Shown here piece by piece: positions 34,380 through 44,595 of a DNA stretch of 64,000 nucleotides (position 1 is its first letter; each line of letters begins with the position of its first letter). The position numbers were made by a program, and so were the translations under genes. The stretch comes from Gadus chalcogrammus (lineage: Eukaryota > Chordata > Actinopteri > Gadiformes > Gadidae), in NCBI RefSeq assembly GCF_026213295.1, contig NC_079423.1, forward strand, positions 20,476,795 to 20,540,794. The letters are read 5' to 3'. The notes under the pieces were generated by a model. That model did no database searches, was not told the DNA's origin, and saw only the letters and a program-made list of their open reading frames with translations.

Positions 34380-35144
34380 TGTTTTACTGTTATATTATCT
34401 GTCTGTAAATACGAAGGGGTCTGAACTGCATTTCACCATTGTGTCCTATTGTATTGATTTTGTGGGCAACAGTATAATGTTATTGATAATAGAAGGTCCA
34501 CTGTAATACAATTTAGCTTTAATTCAGGACTGATAATATAAAATGCCCATTTAACACCTTATGTTACATTTAAATGAACAGAAACATTTTAATTACTATT
34601 TGGCTATTTTTATGACATTTGTTTATGTAGCAGGTAGGACGGTAGTGATGGGTAATGCACCTTGGCCCCTCCCACTGGCAATAATCTAGATCAGGTGGCA
34701 CATGTGGCACGTCTTAAAAGAGGTGCGAACTCAGTATTATGGCAAAGACGGTGGAAGTAAACGCCTCCGTAGCAGCTGCGTAAACAGAACGTGAGTCTTT
34801 TTTAAATGTTAGTTTTATCCTTTTATGCAAACTTATTCTTATTAAGCAGCGCCTAACACAGTCTACTGTCTGTTTGTAGCTTCAGCCTGGTGTCTGCACG
34901 TAACCCTGGCTTGGTGTCTTTTTATATGGTGACCAGTAAATGGTGCACACAACCACGAGTCTACTGACACGTGATCGCATAACAGCGATTTGTGAGTCAC
35001 ACGGGGTAGCAGCAAGTAAGTGTGCTTGCTCCCGTTCTGATACAAATGTATGGAGTAGTGTTTTTAGCATTGATCATTTCATGTTCGCTATTTGTGTAGG
35101 GACAGAAAGCTCACGTCAGGTGAAAGTGCACTGCTTCGCGTCAT
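34380..35144. other. Gene-free stretch up to the second gap
   Basis: No coding match. AGAACGTGAGT at about 34786 looks like a splice donor but no supporting exon was recognised. Confidence 0.35.
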
Positions 35145-35244
35145 NNNNNNNNNNNNNNNNNNNNNNNNNNNNNNNNNNNNNNNNNNNNNNNNNNNNNNNN
35201 NNNNNNNNNNNNNNNNNNNNNNNNNNNNNNNNNNNNNNNNNNNN
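35145..35244. other. Assembly gap of 100 N
   Basis: Exactly 100 unknown bases. It removes the N-terminal side of the retroviral pol fragment that follows. Confidence 0.99.
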
Positions 35245-36387
35245 GCTCCTAGTCAGCTGGAAGGGATTGGTAAAGCACCCAAACCGGAAACAGTCAGACA
35301 CATGATGACCTTTTTGGGGATGACAGGGTTTAGTTCAGATTGGATAGAGAACTATGCTTTAAAAACTGCGTCATTGCGAGACATCATGAAGGAGGCAGGA
35401 ACAACTAACCTACAAGCTCGGTTAACATGGAATATAGATGCATCAGCGGCATTCGAAAGCATAAAACGTGAAATGCAAGGGGCAAGCACATTGGCAATTC
35501 CAGATTACACCAAGCCGTTCCTGTTGTATGTAGCTAATAGGAGTCAGGGCTATGCATCGGCAGTGTTAATGCAGGACTTGTGTGTTGGTAGGCGGAGTCA
35601 ACCAATAGCATACTACAGCTCAAAGTTGGATAGGGCTACCCACCATGTTACCAAGGATTGGCTGCAGTACAATATGCCTATGACAAGGCCTCATCCATCA
35701 CAATGGGGTATCCGGTGACGATTCGGACACATCATAAAATCACAGAGTTGATTGAGAAAGGAAAGTTTGTGTTAACGGACGCGAGGTTGTTGGATTATTT
35801 GGCATTACTAACATTTCCAGATGTAACAATAGAAAAATGTTCCACGGTGAATCCAGCAGACAGAATTCCACATGATTTTGAAGGGACACCACATGACTGT
35901 GTGGCTGATCACTTTTACTAAACTAAGGCCCGATCTATTGTCTGAGCCCATGGTTGGGGCAGAAGAGGATTTCTTTGTGGATGGATCATGTTTCAGAGAT
36001 CATTTGGGTAACCATGCAGGTTTTGCAGTGGTTAGACAGAATCCGGACCACACATTCGCTGTTGTTCATAGTTCGCAGTGCGCACAGCCATGCTCAGCAC
36101 AGCTGGCTGAGTTGAAGGCTCTTACAGCGGCTTGTCAAGAGGGAGCGGGTAGATCGGTGAACATCTACACAGACTCTGCATATGCGCACGGCGTATGTCA
36201 TTTGTTCGGGGCAGTGTGGAAAATGAGGGGGTTTAAGAAAACTGATGGATCCCCCATATTGCATTGTAATCAGATTGTGGAATTGATGTCGGCGTTGATG
36301 CTGCCAAAACAAGTGGTGATAATCAAATGTCGAGCGCACAGAAAGGGCGTTGATAATATCACGAAAGGTAATAACGCTGCAGATGAG
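35245..36387 (+). pseudogene. Endogenous retrovirus pol fragment: RT thumb/connection and RNase H
   Basis: Gammaretrovirus-like pol. Visible blocks: FLGMTGF (RT thumb), LAIPDYTKPFLLYV and QPIAYYSSKLD (connection), LTDARLLDYLALL and CSTVNPADRIP, then RNase H with FFVDGSCFRD (first Asp), AELKALTAACQEG (Glu), NIYTDSAYAHGV (Asp), LFGAVWKMRGF and GNNAADEAQ (last Asp). Two compensating frame changes occur at about 35660-35720 and 35905-35925, and a stop TAA is met near 35919. The coding region ends abruptly at 36387 where dispersed repeat copy B begins. Upstream sequence is lost in the gap. An old, inactive copy; class by motif order, not by database search. Confidence 0.88.
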
Positions 36388-36590
36388 GCTCAGCGGCCAA
36401 GCCTGGTATTGCAGCTGTTTTAGCGGGCTGTGGACGGGTCCCTCAATTCATGGAGGTCGTAGATATCGCCGTTCACTCCAATACAAGTGGGGAACAGGAG
36501 TGAAAACAATGCTAGAAAACTAAAGTATTTCTCCATCCGGCACGTCATGCACTAGGGCGTGGCTTGAGACCTCCATGATGCAGCAGCAAA
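36388..36590 (+). repeat. Dispersed repeat copy B (pairs with 2733-3290)
   Basis: GCTCAGCGGCCAAGCCTGG at 36388 starts the match to 2733, then GTTCACTCCAATACAAGTGG; after an internal deletion the match resumes at about 36515. It begins exactly where retroviral RNase H coding ends. Confidence 0.75.
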
Positions 36591-36697
36591 TCTCTCCTTG
36601 ATGTTGCCCTGCGCCATTGAGCAGTTTTCATAGGAATGAATGGATGGCCATGTTTTAGTTCGCTGTCGTTTCTTTAATGGGTCCATGGGTTCAATTA

Positions 36698-37070
36698 GCC
36701 TGGCTAACGCCAGACCTCATCTCAATCTACATTGAGATGAGGTCTGGGAACCACACATAAATTTCTTGTATTTGAGGCGTGGATTGCGATTGCCCGAGCC
36801 GTTTATTATTGGGCGCTACGGATGTCTATCATATGAGTCTGTACACAGCTCGCCAATCGTATCAATTATACCGGATGACGTATGTAGAGCGACAGAAATT
36901 CGATGAGGAAGAAGACGATGGGTGTGTCGCATAGACGTCATCATCATCTTGCCGTCCCTCCCGTTCTGTTTTTGGTTACCTATCTCTGGCGAAAATCGGA
37001 TCCATGGAATCAATGCTGCCTAGCAGCGCAAAATGAAATTGCACGCAAGGCAGCATGGGCATACCCGGGC
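36698..37070. mobile_element. 373 bp MITE with TA flanks
   Basis: Ends GCCTGGCTAACGCC and GGGCATACCCGGGC are imperfect inverse copies, with TA outside both (36696-36697 and 37071-37072). The left part carries a 16 bp stem hairpin. Known fish repeats start with TAGCCTGGC (recalled). No coding sequence. Confidence 0.6.
36711..36746. repeat. Perfect 16 bp stem hairpin
   Basis: CAGACCTCATCTCAAT and its exact reverse complement are separated by CTAC. Confidence 0.95.
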
Positions 37071-37079
37071 TAGGGTTCA

Positions 37080-37545
37080 ATGGGAGAGAGGAGGAAAGTC
37101 CTCCTCTGAGTGGGTGTGACTAGCTAAGGGAACAGGATCCCGCCTACGTCTGTTCGTAGCTCATGGCTGGCGCTATTAACCAATAAGCAGGAGCCCTGGC
37201 TGTGGAGCAGCCTGGAGGGAGGGGTTATCCCCTCAAGTCTAGGCTACGAGAAGAACCAACAAACCCACTCAGTCGTATGCCTCGTTCCCACCGAGCGGTG
37301 TGCTACTGTTCGTTGCGGTACAGTGCAGCTCTGTTCGGTTATGTTGACCTTTTCGGTTATATTGGCCTTTTCGTTGCCGGGTTGCCCGCGGATGAGCTGC
37401 GGAGCCCGCGAGGAGGATTGACTTGATCTATAAATGAAGTCCCTCAATCTTAATTGGCTTAACACCATGATCAACAATCTGAAACATCCATTAACTTCCA
37501 CATTTGCCTCAAACAATGTTAGGCTTACAGCCTATGCAAATAGTT
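37080..37545. other. Gene-free stretch
   Basis: No gene recognised; GAGGAAAGTCCTCCTC at 37090 is a short palindrome-like hAT-style word. Confidence 0.35.
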
Positions 37546-37549
37546 GTGA

Positions 37550-37975
37550 AAAAATGTTCTTGTTGTTCTTTTAATTGTTTGTTACTCTGACCATTCTGTT
37601 TGATATTGTGGAAAGGATGTTAGTGAATGAATCAGAGCATGATGCATTTGAAACGGCATCTCTTTTCGTCTTGTGTCTTCATTTGTCTTAAAACAATTGT
37701 AGCGGAAAATAAACCTAGCCAAATTATAACCATTAGCTTCAGTCATTGAGGGCAAAAATAGGCAATATGCAAGATTTTCTTTATTTAGTTTTACAAATCA
37801 AGAGTAGGCCTGATTTGAATAATTGGCTCTGCATCCTTTCCTTCTACCTTTGTAGTCCAAGACATGCTGCCTACGTCTTTCAAAGTACAATGCTGCCACT
37901 GGTGGATTTGTATCAATTCACATAATTATCCCTCCCTGCTATTTTGTAGTTCACCAAAACACCCTGAAACAACTT
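37550..37975 (+). repeat. Dispersed repeat, copy 1 (pairs with 48440-48870)
   Basis: About 425 bp matches 48440-48870 in the same orientation at about 85%. Shared words include TTGTTACTCTGACC, ATCAAGAGTAGGCCTGATTT and ATAATTATCCCTCCCT-like. Matches end near CAACCTGAAACAACTT-like sequence. No frame is conserved. Confidence 0.85.
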
Positions 37976-38611
37976 GGGCCGATTGCTCACTCAGTTAGCA
38001 TTGCTGCGCTTCAAACCCGTACTCCTTTGGAGTTTAACACGCAGCTGCGCACGAGGTTGAACGTGATTGCTGTGTAACGACTCGTACAGGATCAGCTGAT
38101 TCCCAGCTGACTCGGTTTAAACTGCTTGGAAACCGGAAGTACTCTGATTTCTAGTATACCCCAGCAGATGCAGTCTTAACTTAATGGTGGATGCATTTTG
38201 TGCTATAATTACCAACAAAAACTTAATGGGAATGTAAAGGGAACTTTAATATAATAAAACTATAATAAATAAAAACGCTAATAATGTTGACATATATTAT
38301 GAAATAGTCTAGGCTACTTTTTGTGGAAATCTGAGTCTGGAATCTGCCCTCACCTACGTCAATCAATTACTTGTCATTGTTTTCTCTTGGTGTGTGTATG
38401 GAAACGTGATTACTTAATTAATTGCAGAGGAACTAATAGGCCTATGCGAGTAAATAGGGTAATGCCACGCCTTTCAATTCTTAGGATCATGTCGATGAAC
38501 ATGTCGCGGATAGAGGACTACAACGAGGAGCAAAAATTATATTTGCTGCACTGCATTCGAGGTGTTGTGGACACGGTGGAAAATCCAAGGAAAGACACCT
38601 GTTTGGGATAA

Positions 38612-38800
38612 TCTGCATATAGCCAACAGAATAGTCGCATGTGCAGACCTCCACAACTTGGCAATCGACTGGGATGAGCCCCGTTTCCATCAGCCAACAG
38701 GCCTTGAACTTGCGGACATTCAAACCTCTGCTGGGCCCGATACTGCTGCTCTAGCAGGAAGTGCATTTCGCCAAGCCATTGTTGCTTACCATTTAAGTCA
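38612..38800 (+). pseudogene. HARBI1-like transposase C-terminal fragment
   Basis: The frame reads DNLHIANRIVACADLHNLAI then DWDEPRFHQP and AFRQAIVAYH. The block NRIV-AC--LHNL is the conserved C-terminal segment of PIF/Harbinger transposases (DDE superfamily). Upstream catalytic parts are missing. Other Harbinger-type relics lie nearby. Confidence 0.65.
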
Positions 38801-38929
38801 AGCATTGACCTTTTTATGTTTCGTTGAATGGTACGATCCTCTGTGCGTTCATTTATTTTTTTACATACAAATAATCTGTTCTTTGTGAAGTTTTAGTTGG
38901 GCACTTTAAGCAATTCCTATATTGTAGCC

Positions 38930-39170
38930 AGTGGAGGCTTCACCATTGAGGAGAGGGAGGAAGATCCTCCCTAACATTGTTGAGAATATAAAAAGGTAGA
39001 TTGCCCAGACTACTGTAATGAATTAATGCCCTTAAATATGACTACTTTAATGCCTTTGAATACATAATGTTTGTTTCCCTGGGTAAAGGGACATTAGCTC
39101 CCCCTATCGCCTATTGACAATTACTTCAGGGAGGAAGGTCCTCCCAGAGCCCGTCTACGAAGAGCCTGGG
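38930..39170. mobile_element. hAT-like short element, AGTGGAGGC/CCTCC ends
   Basis: CCAGTGGAGGCTTCACCATT and GGAAGATCCTCCCT start it; GGGAGGAAGGTCCTCCC stands near the end. Both resemble a frequent fish hAT family; boundaries are uncertain. Confidence 0.35.
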
Positions 39171-39268
39171 CACTTCCTATACGCCCAATTGTACCGATCT
39201 TGGTTGTAGTTCCATCAGACATCCACTGGGGGTGATCGCGGGCGGGTCCAGATTGAATGAGAGTCTAT

Positions 39269-39812
39269 TGCCGCTTTTCCACTGCATGGTACCAGCTCGA
39301 CACGACTCGACTCGACTCGACTCAGCTCGCCTTTTTCGCGTTTCCACCGCGATCTAGTACCTCAAGTGGCTGCTTTTTCTAGTACCGCCTCGCTCTAGGT
39401 TCCAAGCGGCTGAGCCGATGCTAAAAGGTGACGTCGGCAGACGGCCGGCCACTGATTGGCCAGAGAGTGTGACGAAGTCACGAGAGCGACATGGCAATCA
39501 TGCTGGTAACAGCCATAGCAGCGCCGCAGCCAACATATTCCACTTCTTCAACATGCCAGCTAATAATACGAACACGAATACCATCGCATCGATGTTCTCC
39601 ATTGTTGTTATGTGGGTTCTGTCCATGTGTGGGTTACGTAGGTGTTGTTTGCGTCGCGTACAAAAATACATCACGGCCCTTTCGCGCAGACGACCCCGCC
39701 CACGTCCCGGAGGTACTATTTGCGGTGGAAAAGGACCCGCGCTGCTACCGTGTCGAGTCGTGTCGAGTCGTGTCGTGTCGAGTCGAGCTACATGTGCGGT
39801 GGAAAAGCGGCA
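39269..39812. mobile_element. 544 bp PIF/Harbinger-type MITE, TAT duplication
   Basis: Ends TGCCGCTTTTCCACTGCAT and the inverse of TGCCGCTTTTCCACCGCA form clear TIRs. TAT flanks both (39266-39268 and 39813-39815). Subterminal arrays of CGACT/GTCGA pentamers (39296-39330 and 39755-39790) face each other and would pair in a hairpin. No transposase frame recognised. Confidence 0.8.
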
Positions 39813-39819
39813 TATGGGG

Positions 39820-40345
39820 CTAGATGGCTAAATATGTCTCTTTCACCTGCTTGTCGTTGAAATATCGCAAATTTTATTGTCGATTCCGCAAGTTCAATAT
39901 AGATTATAGTTCAAAAGTCAAATGAATGAGTACTTATGTCCTTTCGATTTCTTACAGTTTGGGCCGTTGTTGGCCGTACACGCTAGCATTCTGCTAATGA
40001 ATGCTGATTGGTCAGGGACGGACTTGCGACTGATTACGACCAGAGTCCCCTGGTGACGGCATCTGAAGCTGAAGCACAATCAGAAACATGGTGTTAACTT
40101 CGACTTTCCGTCTAAGTTAATTTTTGCGCACTGTATTTAAATTTTCCTGCAGGCCCTTTTATTTTTTAGATAGTATGTATGGTGAAAGTACATGGGCATA
40201 AATGGAATTTCTTCCATTTCTTGTGTTCAATGTTCAATGTGTTATATACATGGTAGGTACGGCATGACCACCTTAAATAATACAGTCAATGTCCCGCTAT
40301 ATATCATTTCATCTGTCGTTGTAGTTTAGATAGTTTAAAAAAGAA
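39820..40345. other. Sequence upstream of the THAP exon
   Basis: No gene. CTGATTGGTCAG near 40005 holds an inverted CCAAT word. This stretch could be a promoter or the 5' end of a THAP-bearing transposon. Confidence 0.35.
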
Positions 40346-40428
40346 ATGCCTGGTAAATGTGCAATGATAAACTGCACTAACAGTGGAAACGGATTGTCCG
40401 TCTTTTCGTTTCCCAAGGACAGAAAAAG
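40346..40428 (+). CDS. Candidate THAP zinc-finger first exon
   Basis: ATG at 40346-40348 (context AAGAAATGC) opens MPGKCAMINCTNSGNGLSVF followed by SFPKDRKR. M-P-x-x-C-x4-C plus F-x-FP-K are the hallmarks of the THAP domain N-terminus. The frame ends at AAAAG|GTAACG, a good splice donor at 40429-40430, and reading through gives an immediate stop, as expected for exon 1. The second half of the finger (C-x2-H, AVPTIF) was not found; what follows is an inserted gypsy fragment. It may be the first exon of a host THAP gene or of a P-element-like or Harbinger transposon. Confidence 0.6.
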
Positions 40429-40540
40429 GTAACGTTCATGCTTGCTCCTGTATGAATGGTCCTAGGCTACCTGAGGCTGCACCTGGTAAGGAAAGTTGTG
40501 CTGGAGCCCGGGTAAAATCGGCCATGGCTTATTGAAGACT

Positions 40541-41176
40541 GCGGTCCTCTCCCAGGGGGTGGGGGAAGGGGAACGTCCCGTCGCCTACTTCAGCCGCACT
40601 CTCAGTCGGGCGGAGCGCAATTACTGCGTGACCCGACGGGAGCTTTTGGCTGTGGTCCTGGCTGTGCAGCATTTCAGGCCGTACCTACATGGCAAGCGCT
40701 TCCTGGTCCGCACCGACCACGCGTCCCTCACGTGGCTCCTCAGTTTTAAGAGCCCTGAGGGCCAGGTGGCTCGATGGCTGGAGATTCTGCAGGAATACGA
40801 CTTTGAGATCCAGCATCGGGCGGGGCAACTCCACAACAACGCAGACGCACTCTCCCGACGGCCCTGTGCAGTCCTGGAGTGTCGCTACTGCCTGCGACAG
40901 GAGGAGCGGGTCCACGAGTCTCCGATGGTGGCGGCTCTCCAGACCACCGAGGCTGACCAGACCATCGGTGAGGCGGAGGGTTGGCTCCTGCTGACGGCGA
41001 GTCAGTTGGAGCAGCAGCAGCGGGCCGACGAGACGCTGGCATTGGTGAGGGACTGGCTGGAGGCGGGGCAGCGCCCCAGCTGGCCGGAGGTGTCGGCACG
41101 AGGGCCTGAGGTGAAGGCCTACCACTCCCAGTGGGGATGCTTCCGGCTCCACAACGGGGTGGTCCACCGCAGCTGG
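40541..41176 (+). pseudogene. Ty3/gypsy pol fragment: RNase H and integrase zinc-binding start
   Basis: The frame reads AVLSQ, RPVAYFSRTLSRAERNYCVT, RRELLAVVLAVQHFRPYLHG, RTDHASLTWLLSFK, ARWLEILQEYDFEIQHRAG and NNADALSRRPC, which is a standard gypsy RNase H module, and then a linker and VKAYHSQWGCFRLHNGVVHR before integrase. Open throughout. The 5' RT and the rest of integrase are missing; the right edge is cut by the retroviral LTR at 41177. Confidence 0.9.
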
Positions 41177-41762
41177 TGTGGTAGAAACTAACCTTACATT
41201 CTATGTTAAACTATGATTATTATTAGGCCTACATATCATATAGATACTTTAATAGTGGAAAAGAGCTGATCACCTTTAGCCTAGATGTTATGTGCCATGT
41301 GGCACCAGTGAGTGAGTCCAGTCCATTCCCATCTGATGTGTCACACCAGTAAGAGAGTCCAGTCTACTCCCATTTTGATGTACTCTCTGAATACAATGCT
41401 TACATTCACACGTGTGCATCATCTCTGTTTGTATAAGGATAATATATGTTCTAAGGTCACATTGGGATCCAGAAGACATGAGAATATGCTGACATCCACA
41501 CAGTATGACCCAGAAAAACATTCTATGCACATCAATATTTGATGAAAGTCCAACTTTGTATTGTGTAAAGGATTGGGGATATAAGGAGCTGTCCGGGATT
41601 CATTCAGCAGTGTGTATTCGCGAATACCATTCGGCTTTGTTGTCTCTCGTTTGCGGGTGGCAATAAACTCTCCATCTATACTTGACCTGGACTCTCCGAT
41701 TCCTCTTTGCTTATAGCTAGTTGAAGTGAATTAGATAAGTTGTTATTAGAAATCCCACCACA
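41177..41762 (+). mobile_element. Endogenous retrovirus 5' LTR, 586 bp
   Basis: Ends TGTGGT and ACCACA are perfect inverse hexamers. A TATAAG box lies at 41580-41585, AATAAA at 41662-41667, and CAGCAGTGTG near 41607 is a plausible start of R. A primer-binding site follows directly. It cuts the gypsy frame on its left. Confidence 0.85.
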
Positions 41763-41764
41763 TT

Positions 41765-41782
41765 TGGCGTCACGATCAGCAC
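41765..41782 (+). promoter_or_regulatory. Retroviral primer-binding site
   Basis: TGGCGTCACGATCAGCAC begins 2 bp (TT) after the LTR, the spacing found in gammaretroviruses. The TGG start matches the tRNA CCA end. The tRNA species is not assigned. Confidence 0.7.
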
Positions 41783-42121
41783 TGAGGAACAGAGACAGCC
41801 CGGCTGCTGGACTGCGGGATGGGGCACGAGCGGATCACATAACCCTAGCGCTCATCAAACTCCCGGTAAAGTTGACTTACCATTAATTAATACGGTTGTT
41901 TGATCTGTTCCTGTCCCGTCTGGCTGCTCGGCGGCAGGTAACGCGTATCTTCAGTCCAAACGAATCAAATTAATCATTGAAGAGAGATTGGGGAGCTCCG
42001 GTGAGAGATAGAGTGTGCGTGCGCACAGCCATAGACGCTGCGTTGTTGTGGTTAAACTAACACACGGTTTGTGGTTCTAAATTGATACAAAGTTTTTATT
42101 ATTGTTTTTTGATAAGTAGGC

Positions 42122-42378
42122 CTACTATAAAGTCCTGTGGCTGTCTTCTAGGGGAACGAATTAGTGTCAAAGTTCCAATAGAAGAAGCGCAGGTCCGCAG
42201 GTCGAATGAGTGCGCACTTGTTGGATTTCTGAGGCCCCAGCTGAAATTGGTTTGGGTCTTCTATAAAGTCCTGCGACTGTTAACTAGGGGAACGAATTAG
42301 TGTCAAAGTTCCAATATAACAGCGCATGTCCGCGGGTCGAATGAGTGCGTACTTGTTGGACTTTTAAGATCCCATCTG
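42122..42378 (+). repeat. Tandem 137 bp duplication in the retroviral leader
   Basis: TATAAAGTCCTG, GGGGAACGAATTAGTGTCAA and GGTCGAATGAGTGCG occur in both units (starts about 42125 and 42262), about 90% identical. Confidence 0.9.
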
Positions 42379-43675
42379 GAGTTATGAGTTAGAATTCATT
42401 ACTATGGATTAACTCAGGTTTTTATTTAGAGAAGAGCTTCCTTGGAGTGCCGACTAGTGAATTTTCAATTTGGATCTTGGAGCGGTTCAGCTGCAGATCC
42501 TGCACCTTCTGATGGTGAATTTCTAATTCCGATCTTGGCATTTTGAGAAACCAGGCTTCTCGCACTTTTGAATAGATAAGTCTTTTGGTTGGGGTACCGT
42601 TTGAGTTGGTATTTTGAGAAATTTCTTGTTTGTTCGTGATCTGGTCGAGTGTTTGTGTGTTCAACCATTATTTTGAAAGAATAGGCTTGTTGTTCGGGGT
42701 ACCGTTTGAATAAATTTAAAGCACTAATCTTGAGCCAATTGAGCTGCAGAACTTAAAACTGGAGAGGGTGCCAATCTTTTATTCTGATCTTGGTGTTGTA
42801 GACGATAGGTTCTTGTTCAGAATTCTGGTTGAATGATTATATATCCGACGGTTCATGTTTTAAAAGGCCAGCTTCAGCGTTTGGCCAATCTTTTATTTTG
42901 CATTTAAAGACGAGTGAGTGAGTTCCAGTCAATATCTTGTGCAAACAAATTCGGCCGTTTTTTCGATACACTATTGAACGTCGTATAAACGGTTTCCTTC
43001 TGTATTTAAGTTGTGTTAGGATTAAGTTACCTCGGAGGCTTTTACAATCCATTTTGTTTTTAGTTTATCCTGTCATTAATAAGACAGTCAGAGAATAAAA
43101 TAACTTGTCTGGTACAAGTGGGCGAAACCTTATCTAGGGGTGTGTTCTCTTAGCCTGTGGCCAGAAAGGGTGGGGGCCTAGGAGCAGAGAATAGCTGGGA
43201 CACACATCCCAATCAACAGAGAGAGCAACGCACGGGAGGAGTACACATTTATAGCTTAGAGATAATAAAATAAATTGTCTAACGATTTGAATAAACTCAA
43301 ATAAATTGTATTAAAAATAGTGTTTATACACCTAGAGAAAATATGAATATAGTACCGACGGCAGCGGAGATTTTGAGTAGAGACCGTCTATTGCTAAGGT
43401 GAGATTAAAAAGATCTCTTGAGAGATGGAGGAAAGAAAAGAGAACAACTGGAGAAATAACGAATAAAGATGTGAAAACTGAGCCATTATCCCGAAGGCTC
43501 AGTCACCACCGTATAACACCACTGGTAACAGGCACGGTAGATATCAAAGGGGAGGTCGAAGTGAGTGCAGAAAATAAGGGGGAGTGTTTCTGGGACAGAC
43601 ACAAGGGGGGGCAAAGTCCAGCAGCATTAAATCATTACAGAGCCCCCTAAGCGCTCGAGTTACATGAGAAGCATG

Positions 43676-44257
43676 TGTTATGAACCTACATTGATACTTT
43701 ATTTCTGAATTGCTTTGTTTTGTTTTGACATGATTCTGTATTTTATTTGTGGTCATAAGGACATCTAATTTGTTTTTGTCAATCACCAGAACAGCATGCG
43801 TGGTTAGCGTTAGTGATTGGCCCATTCCTGATTACACGCAGTATATAGCGCAGAGAATTACGGAAAGAGGGGGCTTGACTCTATCCGCGCCCGTGGATGC
43901 GCTTTCGTTTGGACATCACTTCACTCCCTGAGCTTTCGTGGACGTCGTGTTTTTGGATCGCCAACATTCTTCACCTCCTCCCTCGTGACGTGGACGTCTC
44001 TTCACTCCCTCCGCTCTCGTGGACGCCTTGGTTTTTGTATCGTTTGAACACTCTTCACTTCCTCCCTCGTGATGCCCTATCGTTTGGACGCTCTCCGACG
44101 CTCCGTGGTCGTGATGGACATTGTGTTTAGGGAACAGGGGGAAAAATGGTGTAACTTTGTGAACAATAACATGTCTTAATGCTGAAGTTGAAGATAAATA
44201 TTGGAAACTCATCCATGACTCTCTGTCTGCCTTTGCTGCCACTTTTGACACGTAACA
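43676..44257 (+). mobile_element. Solo LTR, 582 bp, CATG duplication
   Basis: Starts TGTTATGAACC and ends GACACGTAACA, with CATG at 43672-43675 and 44258-44261. Inside, a TTCACTCCCTCCG/CGTGGACG unit of about 75-100 bp is repeated two to three times (about 43918-44100). TAACA-type ends are shared with the solo LTR at 12890, but bodies differ. No internal coding region. Confidence 0.85.
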
Positions 44258-44261
44258 CATG

Positions 44262-44580
44262 GTAGATAGCATGAGGAGAGAAGAGCACCCAACACGTCAT
44301 CAGGAAATTATCTTATTCTAGTTAAACAACGGGCATTCTCTCCTCCAGTACAATGGCCTTAGAGCCAATGGTCACCTACTCCACCCGTCATAAATATATA
44401 CATACATTATTGTGGGAACCTAACGAATGGCAATAAGCAGAATTGGTAGAAGGGACCCCAAGGATAGTATAAAAAATATCAACAGCAGGACAACGCAGAG
44501 GTCCTTTAATATAACAACACCAAGATAACAACACAAATAAAATGTTTCCTAAGGAATTACGATGATAATGGACATTTATT
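44262..44580. other. Interior of the retroviral insertion or host, no gene seen
   Basis: No motif recognised. Confidence 0.35.
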
Positions 44581-44595
44581 AAAAGTGGTCGTACA

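Larger units (their letters stand above)
41763..43671 (+). mobile_element. Endogenous retrovirus leader and possible gag start
   Basis: CCCGGTAAAGT at about 41862-41872 looks like a major splice donor. The leader holds a tandem duplication (42122-42378). No recognisable gag domain is seen; a short Met frame starts at 43342 and another, basic, frame covers 43399-43650. The leader is unusually long for a gammaretrovirus and may be a deleted gag. It is cut by a solo LTR. Confidence 0.5.

Noticed and set aside
34780..34800. First exon of a host gene ending at AGAACGTGAGT
   Set aside because: A donor-like word alone, no coding motif and no downstream exon recognised.
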